This document shows positions 12,391 through 24,344 of a DNA stretch of 64,000 nt, in pieces. Source of the stretch: Lycorma delicatula. Its lineage: Eukaryota > Arthropoda > Insecta > Hemiptera > Fulgoridae. A program made the translations under genes and the position numbers. The notes beneath the pieces are model-generated. The model was not told the DNA's origin. It saw nothing but the letters and a program-made list of their open reading frames with translations, and did not search any database. Each line of letters starts with the position of its first letter. Position 1 is the first letter of the stretch. The stretch spans positions 79,845,689 through 79,909,688 of the forward strand of contig NC_134455.1 in NCBI RefSeq assembly GCF_047948215.1, written 5' to 3'.

Positions 12391-12434
12391 ATTTGTTGAG
12401 GCCAAATTTTAACAAAAATTTGGCCTCAACAAAT
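12391..12434. repeat. Perfect 20-bp hairpin
   Basis: ATTTGTTGAGGCCAAATTTT (12391-12410) is followed by a 4-base loop (AACA) and its exact reverse complement (12415-12434). No paired base is mismatched, so it is either young or kept by selection. No transposon ends or reading frame are visible around it. Confidence 0.85.
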
Positions 12435-13532
12435 GGCTTCTTACATTAATTTTTTCATTTCTGTAGAAATGTTACTGCCTATGAAAAAAATTCGTTACGA
12501 TACGCTATCTGAGGATAGATTACAGGAGGACAGTCTTTGTCATGTTTTGATTTAAAATTACGAACGATTGAAACCCCATCATTATTTTACGGAAACTGCA
12601 TAGCAAGAGTAGTTTTAATATACAGCATCCTTTGATGTTTATCCATAAGATATATATATATAGTATTTTTCGTTCTGTATAACACTTAAAAACTGCAATA
12701 TATTAGGTGCAAAATAGCAATTTTCACTCGTATATTGCTACAAATGTAAACGTGCCATAACACAATATTCTCGTCAGTCTATATCCAATCTTTTCCTTCA
12801 ACAAATACGTTACGGTACATAAGTCATCCGTCATTATTACACGCTATGTACCTTCATCGAGCAAAAACAAAACTATACAACATTACTTTTATCACGAAAA
12901 CTCATAATCGATCCACAGATAACGGTAATGACTGGATAATTACGAAAATAATTGTTTATATGCGTGCAGAATACAGTTTTATTTCATTACAGACCACCGA
13001 TATTTATACGTGATAGACATAACAATATATAGTTTCACTTAAATCATTAACTTCTTTAGTTATAAGGAATAAATGTATATTGCGATATCGGTTCATCTAT
13101 TTAATGCAATTGATATAAACGATATCAAAAGATAACAAAAAAATAAACGGTACTGTAACTCGAAGTAGCAACAATTATAGATATTTACAACAAAACACTT
13201 CTGAGTCGACAACAATTTCTTGTTTGTTCTTCAAGCGAATACAATTCTTCAATAAATAACAATAAAGCAATTAAAATAAATAATTACACGCTGAATTAAT
13301 GGAAAGGAAACGAATGCAACGACGCCGTAACATAAACAAGAAGTTTACGTTAGTTACAGTACAGCTGTTTTACGAACCACCACCTCTTTTATCTTTTACA
13401 TACAAGTATATAGACTGGGCCACACCATACACTATCATCAGTTTGTTATTCAACGTGCAAAAAAATCCACTATAAACTTTTTTACTTGCTTTCCCTACTT
13501 ACTCTTTCTCCCGCTATTTCTCTTTCTCTCTG
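12435..13532. other. AT-rich stretch, no gene seen
   Basis: Nothing recognised beyond AT-rich sequence. Confidence 0.5.
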
Positions 13533-13534
13533 TG

Positions 13535-13583
<49 letters not shown>
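13533..13583. repeat. (TA)n-(CA)n microsatellite
   Basis: A run of TA units passes directly into about six CA units. Confidence 0.9.
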
Positions 13584-16500
13584 TATGAGACTACTTAAAC
13601 AACAGTAAAAGCTTCAGTATTAAAAAAAAATAATACACACACGTATATAACTGTCAAAGAATTCCTTAATTAAAAAATAATATATAGTTATCTAACACCT
13701 GTTTTTTTTTTTTTTAAGCTACGTTAAAAATAAATGCATAATACAGGTACAAATGCACTTTGAACAGCATTGGTGTGCAATTTAAAAGAAATAAAAAGAC
13801 ACGTTCTCACTAAATTCACTAGAGCAAAATAGTAAATTAGTCTACTCTAAATACAAACGGAAAAACAGTTGTTACTGAAACTACTATTAATACACTTAGC
13901 TAACTATATATTTACTAGTGTTATATTTGCTTTATCAAAGTTATTGAGCTGGAAAATCGTATGTTCTAAAAAAAAGCCAGTAAAAATAATTTTTTGAATA
14001 CTTTAATGACAATGTCACAGGTGCATTTCTTGCTTGATTAAATGACTTCTTAACAAAATAACATAAAAAATTTACTTTTATTTAGTAAACTGTACTATTA
14101 TTATAATTTTTTTTTTTTTGTTAATAGTAAAACACGTGTTTTAACGGTATTTAATTTCAGTCCATACTGTAACAAAACTATTCGGTTTGATAGTTGTTAT
14201 AATTCTTCATCTCCTTGAGGTAGACCACATATTAAGAATTTATTTTTCTATAAAAAAAATTTTTTATCGTAGTTTTACAAGTCAGTTGAGTATATCAGGA
14301 GTTGGATCTAGTGCGCAAATCTTATTCCACAACCTTAGATTCGTAAATATTTCGCACTTACCGTATAGAGAGAAGCGGTGATTTAATAACTGTTGTAATC
14401 ATTCATCTAATTCATCTAATGATGAATATTCTTTTACTTTCATACGTTCGGGCATGTGTTGGCCTACAATTTAATTAAATTTCCAGAATGACTAATCATA
14501 AATTCTTCGAAAATGAAAACTACTCAGAAATGGATACAGATGACATTTTGTATAAATTAAGAAAAGAAGAAGGGGGTGTTACCATTTTTTTTTTTTTAGT
14601 ATACGTAGAAAACTTAACTTTGATGAAAATACTTACTTAAGTACGTTAATTGAAGTATTAATTACGTTATTTAAATCCAAAGTTTTAAATCAGCCAGATT
14701 TAGGGGTAAGTGATTTTTTATTTTATTTCTGAATAGTTTTTGCCTCATCTCAAAAACCCACTAAATAAAAAGTTAAGATTTAGCACAAATATTTTGTGTG
14801 TGTGTGTGTGTGTATTTCAGCTTTGGTCTGATTTTTTATGCCATCGGACAAAGTAATATCACGGTACCTGTATTTTGTTTATAAAGAATAATTGTTTCAG
14901 CCTCGTCAAATTTTAATACTACATCAATTTGGGCCAACTAACTGAAATAAATAATTAATGAAATGAATAAACCTTTAGGCCCCAAATATCGAGAGAGGGC
15001 TGATTGGGATCTGTATTTATTATATAAGTTTCTTTTTTTTCTTACTTTAATCTTCAAGACTGAAAATTCAACTGTACCTCGTATTAACAGCGATTTTTTT
15101 TTAAAGAAGGGACTCAAGGGACTTAACTTAAGGATTGAGGAATATTTTTATAATATATTATACATTAACTGTTTTTCAAGTCTTGACTGTAATAATTAAA
15201 ATTATTACATGAGGTAGCTTTCGAGCAAGGAAAACAAAATAGGATTTATAATTTTTTTTCTTTGGTCACGGGAGCGGAGTCAACTTGGGTCCAAACGTTT
15301 TTACTAAAAATTGTGATTATTTCACAATTATCCTTTTAATACTGAATAATCTGTAAGTTAAAAATTTCATTGGATCAAAAGGATCATCAAATCAGACCAA
15401 TTTTTTTTCTGAACGATTTTGATCTTCTGGCAAATATATCTACAAATACATCGCAAATATATAGTCATTTTAGAGTATTTGAAATAAATATGTGTCAAGG
15501 GCCAAGCCGGGAAAGTTATTTTAGAGCGCATACCACAAATGGAACCACGTTGTGATCTGTGCAATACAATAGAAGCTCCTTCATAATAACATAATATACC
15601 AAGTTGTGAACGGTGGATATCACTCATTTTGAAATAAGTTTAACAAATCGGGCTCCACAATGAAATAAATCAATAAAGGACAAATGTCATTTATATGATA
15701 AAAACCGGAAATTCCGAACTAACGAAAGTTTAGCGAGTAAAAAAATAATTTTATTGTGTTAGTTATATTGTGGGCAGTATTTATTGAAACGCTAGATATC
15801 GATTGCTGATTGATAATTATCCAGAAATTACTTCCACTGAATCTTCATGTTTTATTTATTTTTAAATCTTCTTTTTGTAAATCAGATGTCTGATGGGAAA
15901 ACATAAAAAATTATCACATTATTAAGTATGTAGTAGCAGTTTTATTGAGAAAGACACAATGTTATACAATAAAAAGAGAACGGTCAGATTTAACGATGGA
16001 GTAAAACCTGAAGTGAAGTATCTACCGCGCAGCCGCTTTGAAGTAGATATGAAAAGGCACGTAAAGCCACGACTATGTCGCTCAAGAATGTAGTGGGAGA
16101 CCAAGTGTTCAGTCACAGTGGTGTCGGGAGTCGGTCGCCTTGGCAAGAACAATATATCTCAACTGTTCTTCACCCTGCCGAATAAGAATAGCAGCTGCCA
16201 TTTTGAAACGGAAAGTTTTGTGGAGAATCGTTACCCATACGTCGAAGTAAGGAATCGTGCTTCAAAATTTAATTAAAAAATCGGAAAAAGCCTTTTTTGA
16301 TTTCGATTTTTTTCTATTTCGGTCAACAATTTACTTAAGTTTTTGAATTCATCAACAAAAATGTCCATAATTCTTCGCATAACTCAGCGGTCTTTTTTAT
16401 TACTATCACATTTACCCGCCATTAATACTCTGTACAATTTCATAACCGTTTATTCCATTATACTGTTATAGAGAGTTACGCTATAACTCATATGGGTCAA

Positions 16501-18814
16501 TGGATATACACCTTCCTGAATTTTTTTTTTTTTTTGAGTTTTTTCTATTGAATTTTTCTGATGGAAAATAAATGGAATAGATGTAGAATAAGAATGTAAC
16601 TATTTGACCTATAATTTTGAAATTTGGTAGCTTCTTTAATATGATTTATGAAAACCGTAACTGTAGGAAGAGAAATGGTTACTGGTTTTATTTATCACGA
16701 ACGCAGTTGGACTTTATAAAAAATGTTATATCTTGTCTTTTCTTAGATCGTCAAAAAGTAATATTATCCGAACTAAATAAAAATCTCAATTAGAGGTAAA
16801 AATAAAAGCAAGCTCTGCCGCCCTAGGGTAGGCCCTATGGCGGCCCTGATTAGGCTTCGGGATTCACCTGGTGATCCGGGGGGTAACATAATTAAATAAT
16901 TTAGCTAAGAAAGATGTCAGGACTTCGTTGTAAATTCAACATTTTTAATTTTAAAATTTTCAAAGAAAAACAATTATGAGTAACTTAAGCAGACAGAATG
17001 TTATAAGAAATCTTTCAAAAGCAATATAATGCATCTCCTAAGTAATTTTATTCTCTCTTTCACGATATAAAAAGTGAAGTGTGTGAGTACATAATTTTTT
17101 CCAATCACTAGTCAAATTTTGGAAGTAATATAAAACTGATACCAACAGCTTAAATAAAATAATAATAATAATAATAATAATAGATTTCAGAGATTTATTA
17201 ATCATTTGAATAAACATGGTAACGGAAGATACTTTTGAATGTCTCTCAATACGACACATTGCGCAATAAATCCAGCTTAAGTACATCGTTTTTTAAAACT
17301 TTAGTCATCGTAATAATTTGAACAATTTTTACACTCATGTTTCCACACAAAACTGCGAAATGAATCGTTCAACGAAAAGTTTAACATTTAGCAAAATTCT
17401 TATTTTGTTTGATCCTACTTGTACAAACACAGTGCGAAAATGAAGCTTCTTTTTGTTAAACAACTCATTTCGAAAAATTCAAATTTCGCTTGCCTTCCCC
17501 CCTGCACACCAGATTTTACAATTTTTGATTTCTTTTTAACTTATTTCAGTTAAACAGTTGTCAACAAATAAAAATGCAAATGCTGGAGTTCTGAAAATCC
17601 TAATATAACCTCCCCAAGATGAACTATTTGTTATGGCATTATAGTCGACAGAATTACCGGCTCAGTTTTTCCAAAACGAGGAATATCTTCCAAAAAAAAA
17701 CCGTCACCAAGCTCTATATAAAACTGGTATAATTAATTGCGGCAGGTAGTCGATGATAATCTAATACAAGGTTTCAGCAGTACGAAACGACTGCACACAG
17801 AGAGAAGATGAAGCTTTTTATTAGTAAAATTCTGATTTGGCTTAATCCCCGGTTCACTAAATTTGATGGCCCTTGATTTCTATTTGGGAGGCAACTTGAA
17901 AGATCGGGTACGTGAATTAAAAAATCTTCAAATAGTTCAGTAACTCGTGCGAACATAAAAGTCGATATAAAAAATTCGGAAAAACTTTGCGTTGTGTATT
18001 GGAAAATGTTCAATAAAGTGCCAACATTTGTCAGCAAGAGAATTTGGAGGATTTAATTTTCCACGGAAAGCTTTAAAAGAAATTCACGAATTGTGTTTTG
18101 TAAATGTATTTTAACATTTTTAAAAAAATTTTCAAGTTAACAAGAGGGCCACTGTATATATAATTCAAAATTAATACTACTTACCTAATTTGTTAAAAAA
18201 AGAAGTAACACCAAGTGAAACAACCGAAGTTTGATTTTTCCAACAAATAAATTTTATGGAGAAAAAATATTTGTTTTAAAGAAGTGGAAGTGAATGACAC
18301 GTATTTTAAGGAGGAAAGGGTAACTTATAGTATTACGCCACATTCACGTCTGATTTGCAATTACAGTAAAGACTCGTGCAATATAAAGCGATGCGAGAAT
18401 TTCTTTTACATTTTTTTTATATTACATTTTAATGACATCTTTTTTTTTCTATTCCGTACATGAGGATCGTTATTATGTAGATATTAAAATGATAAAGAGG
18501 AAACCAAACCGATGGAGCGTCTAGCCGCAACCACTAAACTACGTGAACGTGGTCGAAAGATACTCTAAAGATGGATCATCATTGTACAGCCTACTGCATC
18601 ATATATTGTAACCCCCGAATGAAATACGATAGCGATAAAAAAAATAATGTAACAGGCTAATTTAAAGTCTAATAATTTATTCAGAAAACAAAAATACGTA
18701 AAAATCTATTCAAAATTTAAAATAGCGAAAAATTTGTTTAAATATAAAATTAAATAACTTTATAATATTTAATTAGATATCAATCTTTTCAAATAACTAC
18801 AATCACTTCTTTTT
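13584..18814. other. AT-rich stretch with small repeats, no gene seen
   Basis: Contains (TG)n at 14795-14813 and (AAT)n at 17158-17182. A GC-richer patch at about 15980-16200 gives a minus-strand reading of about 75 codons that I do not recognise. Two GC-rich hairpins lie at 16817-16878. None of the readings show gene structure. Confidence 0.45.
16817..16878. repeat. Two adjacent GC-rich hairpins
   Basis: GCCGCCCTAGGG (16817-16828) pairs with CCCTATGGCGGC (16833-16844) with one mismatch. It is followed by GGATTCACC and GGTGATCC (about 16859-16876), which form a second stem with one bulge. The patch is far richer in GC than its surroundings, suggesting imported sequence such as a repeat fragment. 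The source was not identified. Confidence 0.55.
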
Positions 18815-19080
18815 CTGTTTAGCCTCCGGAACCACGTAAGGTATTCATTTCTATGAACGTAAATGAAGAGTAGTATTGTACAGTCTCAGGTCGACTGTTC
18901 CTGAAATGAGTGGTTAATTTGAGACCCAACCACCAAAGAACACCAGTATCCACGATATAGTATCAAAATTCGTATAAGAGTAACAACATCCTTTGCTAGG
19001 AATTGAACCTAAGAACTTTCGACTTCGAAATCAGCCGATTTGCGATGATGAGTTCACCACTAGACCAACCTGGTGGGTAA
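18815..19080 (-). mobile_element. tRNA-derived SINE, type 1
   Basis: On the minus strand the element begins with a tRNA-like head. Box A is TGGTCTAGTGG (19057-19067) and box B is GGTTCAATTCC (18999-19009). A ~180-bp body follows, ending in CCGGAGGCTAAACAG and an A-rich tail. Further copies are at 31018-31287 and 47471-47592. This is a polymerase III-transcribed retroposon by structure, mobilised by a LINE of unknown identity. It has diverged and is not a real tRNA gene. Confidence 0.85.
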
Positions 19081-19978
19081 ATAAGTACAATCAACGATAA
19101 CAATTCGTAACATAGGCCAGCATGAATGTAATGATTAATAGTAAAATTAAAATACTAAATATTAAACAACGCTCGCTCACTTATTATTTTTTTTCTCGTT
19201 ATTTCAGAAAGAGAGATTGTATCTCTAAAGACATGACATTTAATTTAGGAAGTGATACACGATTTTAAAGAGGAAGATGAAATGAGTAGTGTGATGTCAA
19301 CCACCGACGGGAATCAAACTAAAGAGAAGCCGACTACATTTTTTTAATTTTTTTGTGTGAAGGTTTGTTCCCCTGGAACTTTTAAATGGCTTCAACAATT
19401 TTCATGAAATAGATACCAAACGATATATCTCTTATCATGAAACTAACTCTGTAAACAAAACACTATATAACAATCTGAAAACAAACTTTTGTTCTAACTG
19501 AAAACCAAAATTGTGAGGCAAAGTGAAAACCAAACTTCATTAAGTAAGCTAATAAATAAGGTTCTTAACAAGAAAAAATATATACTACCAAAAATGCGTA
19601 CTTTGAAATTGAGTATTTAGTTAGAATATCAAAATCAAAAGGTTTGGTTTCCATTAAATTCTATTTTACAGAGCAAATCGCTGTTTTTTATGTACCAGAC
19701 AACTTCTGACATCTTTTGTGGATCACTTTAGCAATTATACACATCACCGAATATTATTCATCAACTTATTGTTTTGCTTTGTGAATGTTTTATCTTCCTT
19801 TTTTCAAACAATGTATTTTAAAAATTCACAAACACACCAGTTAATACGAAATAATCATTTATATATATATATAAAACAATATATAACAAAAAGCTAATTA
19901 GGGAGTGTTTCCTGTTTCCTGGGGAGACAGATTTAAGCAACGAAAACTTAATGTAACCCTCTTCTGTCCTTATATACA
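19081..19978. other. AT-rich stretch, no gene seen
   Basis: No gene or repeat family recognised before the mariner end at 19979. Confidence 0.5.
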
Positions 19979-20085
19979 GAGTGTCCCATATAAAACTCAA
20001 CCCAACCTTATATTGGTAGGTATTGAAATAATAAAAAGGCATGTGTAAATGTAAATGCAATTTTTATTATTACAATCATTGCCTT

Positions 20086-21124
20086 ACATTTTAGCATGTT
20101 GGATGTGGCCGCCATCTTCTTGAATACAAGTTTCAATTCTTTTTACAGCGTTTCTTGCAACTTTTTTCAAAGTTTGTGGCTGGATATTTAATACAGCTGT
20201 TCAATATTGATTTTCAATTGTTTAAGTGTTCGTGGTTTGTTGCTGTAGGCTTTTTCTTTGAGGTAACCCCATAGAAAAAAATCCACCGCAGTCAAATCTG
20301 GAGATCTTGGTGGTCACAAGCCTCGACCGATAACACGATTACCAAAGAATTCCTCGACGAAATCGGAAGTTGAACCTGCGTAGTGCGATGTCGCACCGTC
20401 ATGTTGTAGCAGTGTCTGTCTTCCTCTTCCAAGAGTGCAATGAACTGAAATAAAATATCCTGATATCGTTCTGCCTTAATGGTGTACTCGAAAAAAATAG
20501 GACCTATTATTTACTTCCGCGATATCGCGCCCCACACGCCCAACTTCTGCAGGTGTAATTGTTTTTCGTGATAAACGTGGGGATTTTCAGCACTCCAAAT
20601 TCTACTGTTTTGGCTGTTTATGTAGCCATCCAAATGAAACCGTGCTTCATCTGTGAAAAATAACGAATCCATAACATTAATTCCCTCACGCAGAAATCGA
20701 CGGAACCATTGAAAATATTGTAGTTGTTTTTCTTTGTCGGGCTCAAGAAGTTGATGAACCGTTTGAATGCGATAAGGTCGTAATTGTAATTGTTTGGTCG
20801 CCCGATAAACAGTTGATTTAGACAAATTAATTTCAGCAGACAAACGTCTGATCGATTTATTTGGCGAGGCGAGTAATGGGTCTTTGATTTTAGTGACTGT
20901 ATCTGTATTCAACACTGACGCAGATCTTTTGTGTTCCTTGTTATTAACAGAACCAGTCTCTTAAATTTTGCAACTAACCTTAATACTGATGTTTTGTTAG
21001 GAGCTGGTTTATCTGGGTACTTGGGTATGGTATCTTGGCGAAACAAATCTTGCACTGCAACCACTGATTTCGTACTGAAGTACGACTCTACAATGAAAAC
21101 ACGTTCATCTAGCGAAAACATCAT
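20086..21124 (-). pseudogene. Mariner-type transposase, broken by few mutations
   Basis: The start at 21124 (MMFSLDERVFIVESYF) opens a helix-turn-helix DNA-binding half, and the second HTH is near 20830-20915. The catalytic DDD-type core is readable in full. The first Asp lies in FFTDEARFHL, the second in QHDGATSHY, the third in SPDLTAVDFFLWG. I count 38 residues between the second and third Asp if the latter is the one in AVDFF, a wider gap than the DD34D of classic mariners. Defects are a frameshift near 20915, a TAA after WGAISRK (about 20512), a frameshift near 20420 and a TGA between the second and third Asp. All catalytic residues are intact, so this is a fairly recent loss of function. 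Confidence 0.85.
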
Positions 21125-21132
21125 CTTGTCTC

Positions 21133-21200
21133 AAGCAATACTGTATTGCTTAACACTCGGAGAGTGAATCCGATTGAATAACGATCACTGTGATCGTTAT
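21133..21200. repeat. Two perfect short palindromes upstream of the transposase start
   Basis: AAGCAATAC-T-GTATTGCTT (21133-21151) and ATAACGATCAC-T-GTGATCGTTAT (21178-21200) both lie between the transposase start and the right inverted repeat. They could be protein-binding sites or hairpins within the element's 5' UTR or promoter. Confidence 0.6.
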
Positions 21201-21357
21201 GATTGCATTGTTGTTACTATCGGTAGTGTTCTACTGCGTAGCCGCGATGTTCAGATGTTGGACGAGTCCATTTCAGTAACGAGTAGGGGAGTAAGCTTGA
21301 CTTTTGAAATTTCATGGATGAGTGATTGATGGGTTGCGTTTTAGATGGGACACCCTA

Positions 21358-23221
21358 CATTGTTTCTTTTCCCTCAATATAGATTAATTTAACCTTTAAA
21401 TCGTAAATATAACTAAAACATTCCATCTAATTTTAATAATATTTTATTTTACGGAAAATTTGTTAAATTTTCATAATGCGCAAGATTAAATTTTCGTGAA
21501 TTTTTTAAAAACTTTTGTACAAATTTTTTGACGTTCAGAGTCATAGTCTGTTAATCTTCATCTTCTATTTATTATCTTCTCCGATCTTCCCATTTTATCA
21601 TTAAGCACACTTTCCGATAGTAAGTACAGAGATGTTACTTACTATCAACTTCAACATTCATTAAATACCTGATTTTGGAATAATTAATAATTTTCCAGTC
21701 TGAATTTGAAAGAGAAGAAAATTTTTGTCTTCGTTAATTTTTTCCTTCTTTCCGAGTACGATTTACTTCAGTTCTTAAATTAATATCTTAGTATTCATTA
21801 CATATAGATGCTATTCGGTTGATGATTCGGTTGAAAAATGCTCCGACCAGTTCGAAGTCCGAGATCGCCTGTCCTCGTTTTCTCAAAATCGCACTTCTTG
21901 GTCGCTATTATTTGTTTTAATTTTAAATTATAAGAAACAAAATGTTTGCACTATATTTTGTAGTCAAGGTCAGTTCGCTTTTTTATTTGAACATAAATAA
22001 ACCATCAAAGTACAAATTACTATACTTTAAGAAAGGTTGCAGCAAATCATTAGTACGTTTGTCTGTATAAAATCGATCACAGATCGACGGTAAGGCTAAT
22101 ACTCGTATTATAAAAGTACACACGATACAGTACGTAGGGTGCAATCAATGTCAGTGGTCTTTCTTGGTCGGTCGGCTGGGTGTTGACTCCTGTTTACCGC
22201 ACTACGTGCTGCTCCGTGACGACCAACAAACAACAAGACGGGGAACAACGCCACTGAGCCGTGATATCCTTCTGTTCAACATCCCATTATCAATACGCCT
22301 AGGCCATTCACTAGGTGCAGACAACTGGTCTACCATTCTTCATGACGTGACCGACAATTTTCAATGAATTCAATACTCTAACGTGCTCGCATAAAATAAG
22401 AATATAAACCGAACTTAACTTTTTTTTTAATCTTTGATGCAGACAAATCGTGATATAAATAAATAAGCGATATAATACATTTTATAATAAATTTTTAAAC
22501 TGAGAGCATAAAAAACCGAAACATTTGATCTTTTACGCAAAGCAAAAAACTATTCAATTATGAAGAAAATATGTTCAGAATGAAACCATTTACAGTCATT
22601 AACGCCTCTTGTTTTAACGTATATAATACGTTAAAAATATAAAACAGAATCTTTGCGCCAAAAACCAAACAATATTGCCATTTTTTACTGTAAACAGAAA
22701 TTAAATTTTTTATTCAAGACCAGAAAAAAAATTCTATTAAACATTTTTGTGGTAGCTCTAAATAAGTTGATACATGATACAATACATGATACATTTAAAA
22801 ATATATTTATTTCTTGTCGTACTAGTTTCAGTTCCTACCGTATTTTCTAATTTTGCAATCAGAAGAAAACTTAGTCTTTCATTGTAAAACTCAAACAATA
22901 TTTAGAGAGTCAAACTAAGAGTGCACAAAAATCTAACTCGTATTAAAAATGAATAACCGTATTAAAATTATTAAAAAAAAAAATGTTATGTAAAACCATA
23001 AAAACGTTATTTTTGTACAGGTAAAATTTCACCTATGTTTGCATTTAATCGTTAAATACCTGCCTTTTAATAAACATTTTATAAGTCATACGGCAGTGTA
23101 CGTGATCAAACAACTTTCTAGTCGTATTTATACGAATAGAAATTCAGATAAATGTAAAATTAACTAAGGAATTGACAGTACTCAATTTATATGAACAACT
23201 ATCAAATAGTGGCGTACCTAA
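21358..23221. other. AT-rich stretch with one GC-richer patch
   Basis: The patch at about 22140-22370 is notably richer in G+C. It gives a plus-strand reading of 67 codons (22164-22367) that I do not recognise. TATAAAAG at 22109-22116 lies about 40 bases before TCAGTGG (22151), which resembles an arthropod initiator, so a promoter or first exon is possible but unproven. The rest holds nothing I recognise. Confidence 0.3.
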
Positions 23222-23322
23222 GAAGCTAAAATAATGTCGACCTACGTAATCTTAGCCTTTCACCGGGAAGATTCCAGCCGGACAGGCTTGACATTTTTAA
23301 TACGCTAGAAAATTTTCATACT
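23222..23322 (+). mobile_element. tRNA-derived SINE, type 2 (diverged fragment)
   Basis: The plus strand reads GGAAGATTCCAGCCGGACAG then GCTTGACATTTTTAATACGC, a diverged version of the box B and following body seen at 8100-8235. It then resembles the body of the copy at 33214-33312 (ACGCTA.AAAATT). The 3' tail is absent. Confidence 0.5.
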
Positions 23323-24102
23323 GTATTTTCTACCTACAAACTTTGAGTTTATGTAGTAGATTAATCTCGACCAATTTTTATTACTATTTAAAATTAATCA
23401 TTTTATATTTAATTAATAGTATCATATAATCGGATAAGACTTCCAAGATCGATAGATTTTGGATGTACGTGTAAATAAATAAAAAAGTAAAAGAAAAGAA
23501 ATATAAAAAAACTGAAAATTAAAAAGTAACAATAAATAGCAGCACAACAGTAACGATTTATTGTTTTACAGAACCGGTACACATACTGTTTATGAATAAA
23601 TGAAATGCATTTTTTATAAACCGATTACGAACGAGCAAAAAGATATAAATAGAAGTTATGAAATCATTAGTACAACTTTAAATGCAGCTGTCGACTATTG
23701 GAACGAATAATAATTATACAAATTTATGTTGCATTTTACCGCTTCATTTCTCATGTAGTAATATCTTGAGACTGATTAATTTTGTATAAGTTTTTTGGAG
23801 ATAAGCTATATTATCCACTTTAATTTACATAAAGAAGGTATTGAGCTCTATTTCAGTTATAAAAATCGAATAAACTATCTTAGAGATTACAACAAAACTT
23901 TAATGGAAAATTTCATGCAATTAATTTTATAAATTATATTATAAGTATAATTTTAAAATAATTGTTCATACTAACGCCATCTGTGTAAAGTATATATAAG
24001 TAGAATTACTCCTACCAATAATTTAAGTTTCATTTTAAATTTATTTTTCAAACAAAACTAAAGCAATACGACTTTAGACACTTACTTATTTTGTTTTTTA
24101 CG
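23323..24102. other. AT-rich stretch, no gene seen
   Basis: No gene or repeat recognised. Confidence 0.5.
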
Positions 24103-24170
24103 GTTTAATTACATATGAACTTTTTTCATTATTTTCACCAGCAGAACACGTCCTGAATGTTTCTCCGTTG

Positions 24171-24233
<63 letters not shown>

Positions 24234-24344
24234 TGGTCATATATACACAATGGCATATATATATATTTATAGGTGTCAACGGAGAAACATTCAGGACGTG
24301 TTCTGCTGGTGAAAATAATGAAAAAAGTTCATATGTAATTAAAC
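24103..24344. repeat. Perfect palindrome: 72-bp arms around (TA)n
   Basis: The left arm is 24103-24174 and the right arm 24273-24344. I compared them base by base and found no mismatch. They flank 98 bp made largely of (AT)n (24173-24230). TTAA lies two bases inside each outer end, which would fit a TTAA-targeting (piggyBac-like) non-autonomous element, but this is weak because the match continues outward. An RNA from either strand would form a 72-bp stem. An assembly or strand-switch artefact at the (TA)n is an alternative. Confidence 0.9.

Larger units (their letters stand above)
19979..21355 (-). mobile_element. Nearly intact Tc1/mariner-type transposon
   Basis: A 1377-bp element with matching ends. 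The left end is GAGTGTCCCATATAAAACTC and onwards (19979-20003); the right end, read on the minus strand, is GGGTGTCCCATCTAAAACGC and onwards (21331-21355). About 22 of 25 bases agree. The dinucleotide next to the right end is TA (21356-21357). On the left it is CA, probably a mutated TA target site. The transposase gene fills the interior on the minus strand. Length and target-site type fit the mariner superfamily. Confidence 0.9.

Noticed and set aside
18999..19067. Possible tRNA gene
   Set aside because: Boxes A and B are present but the arms do not fold as a tRNA, and the sequence continues as a repeated SINE body.
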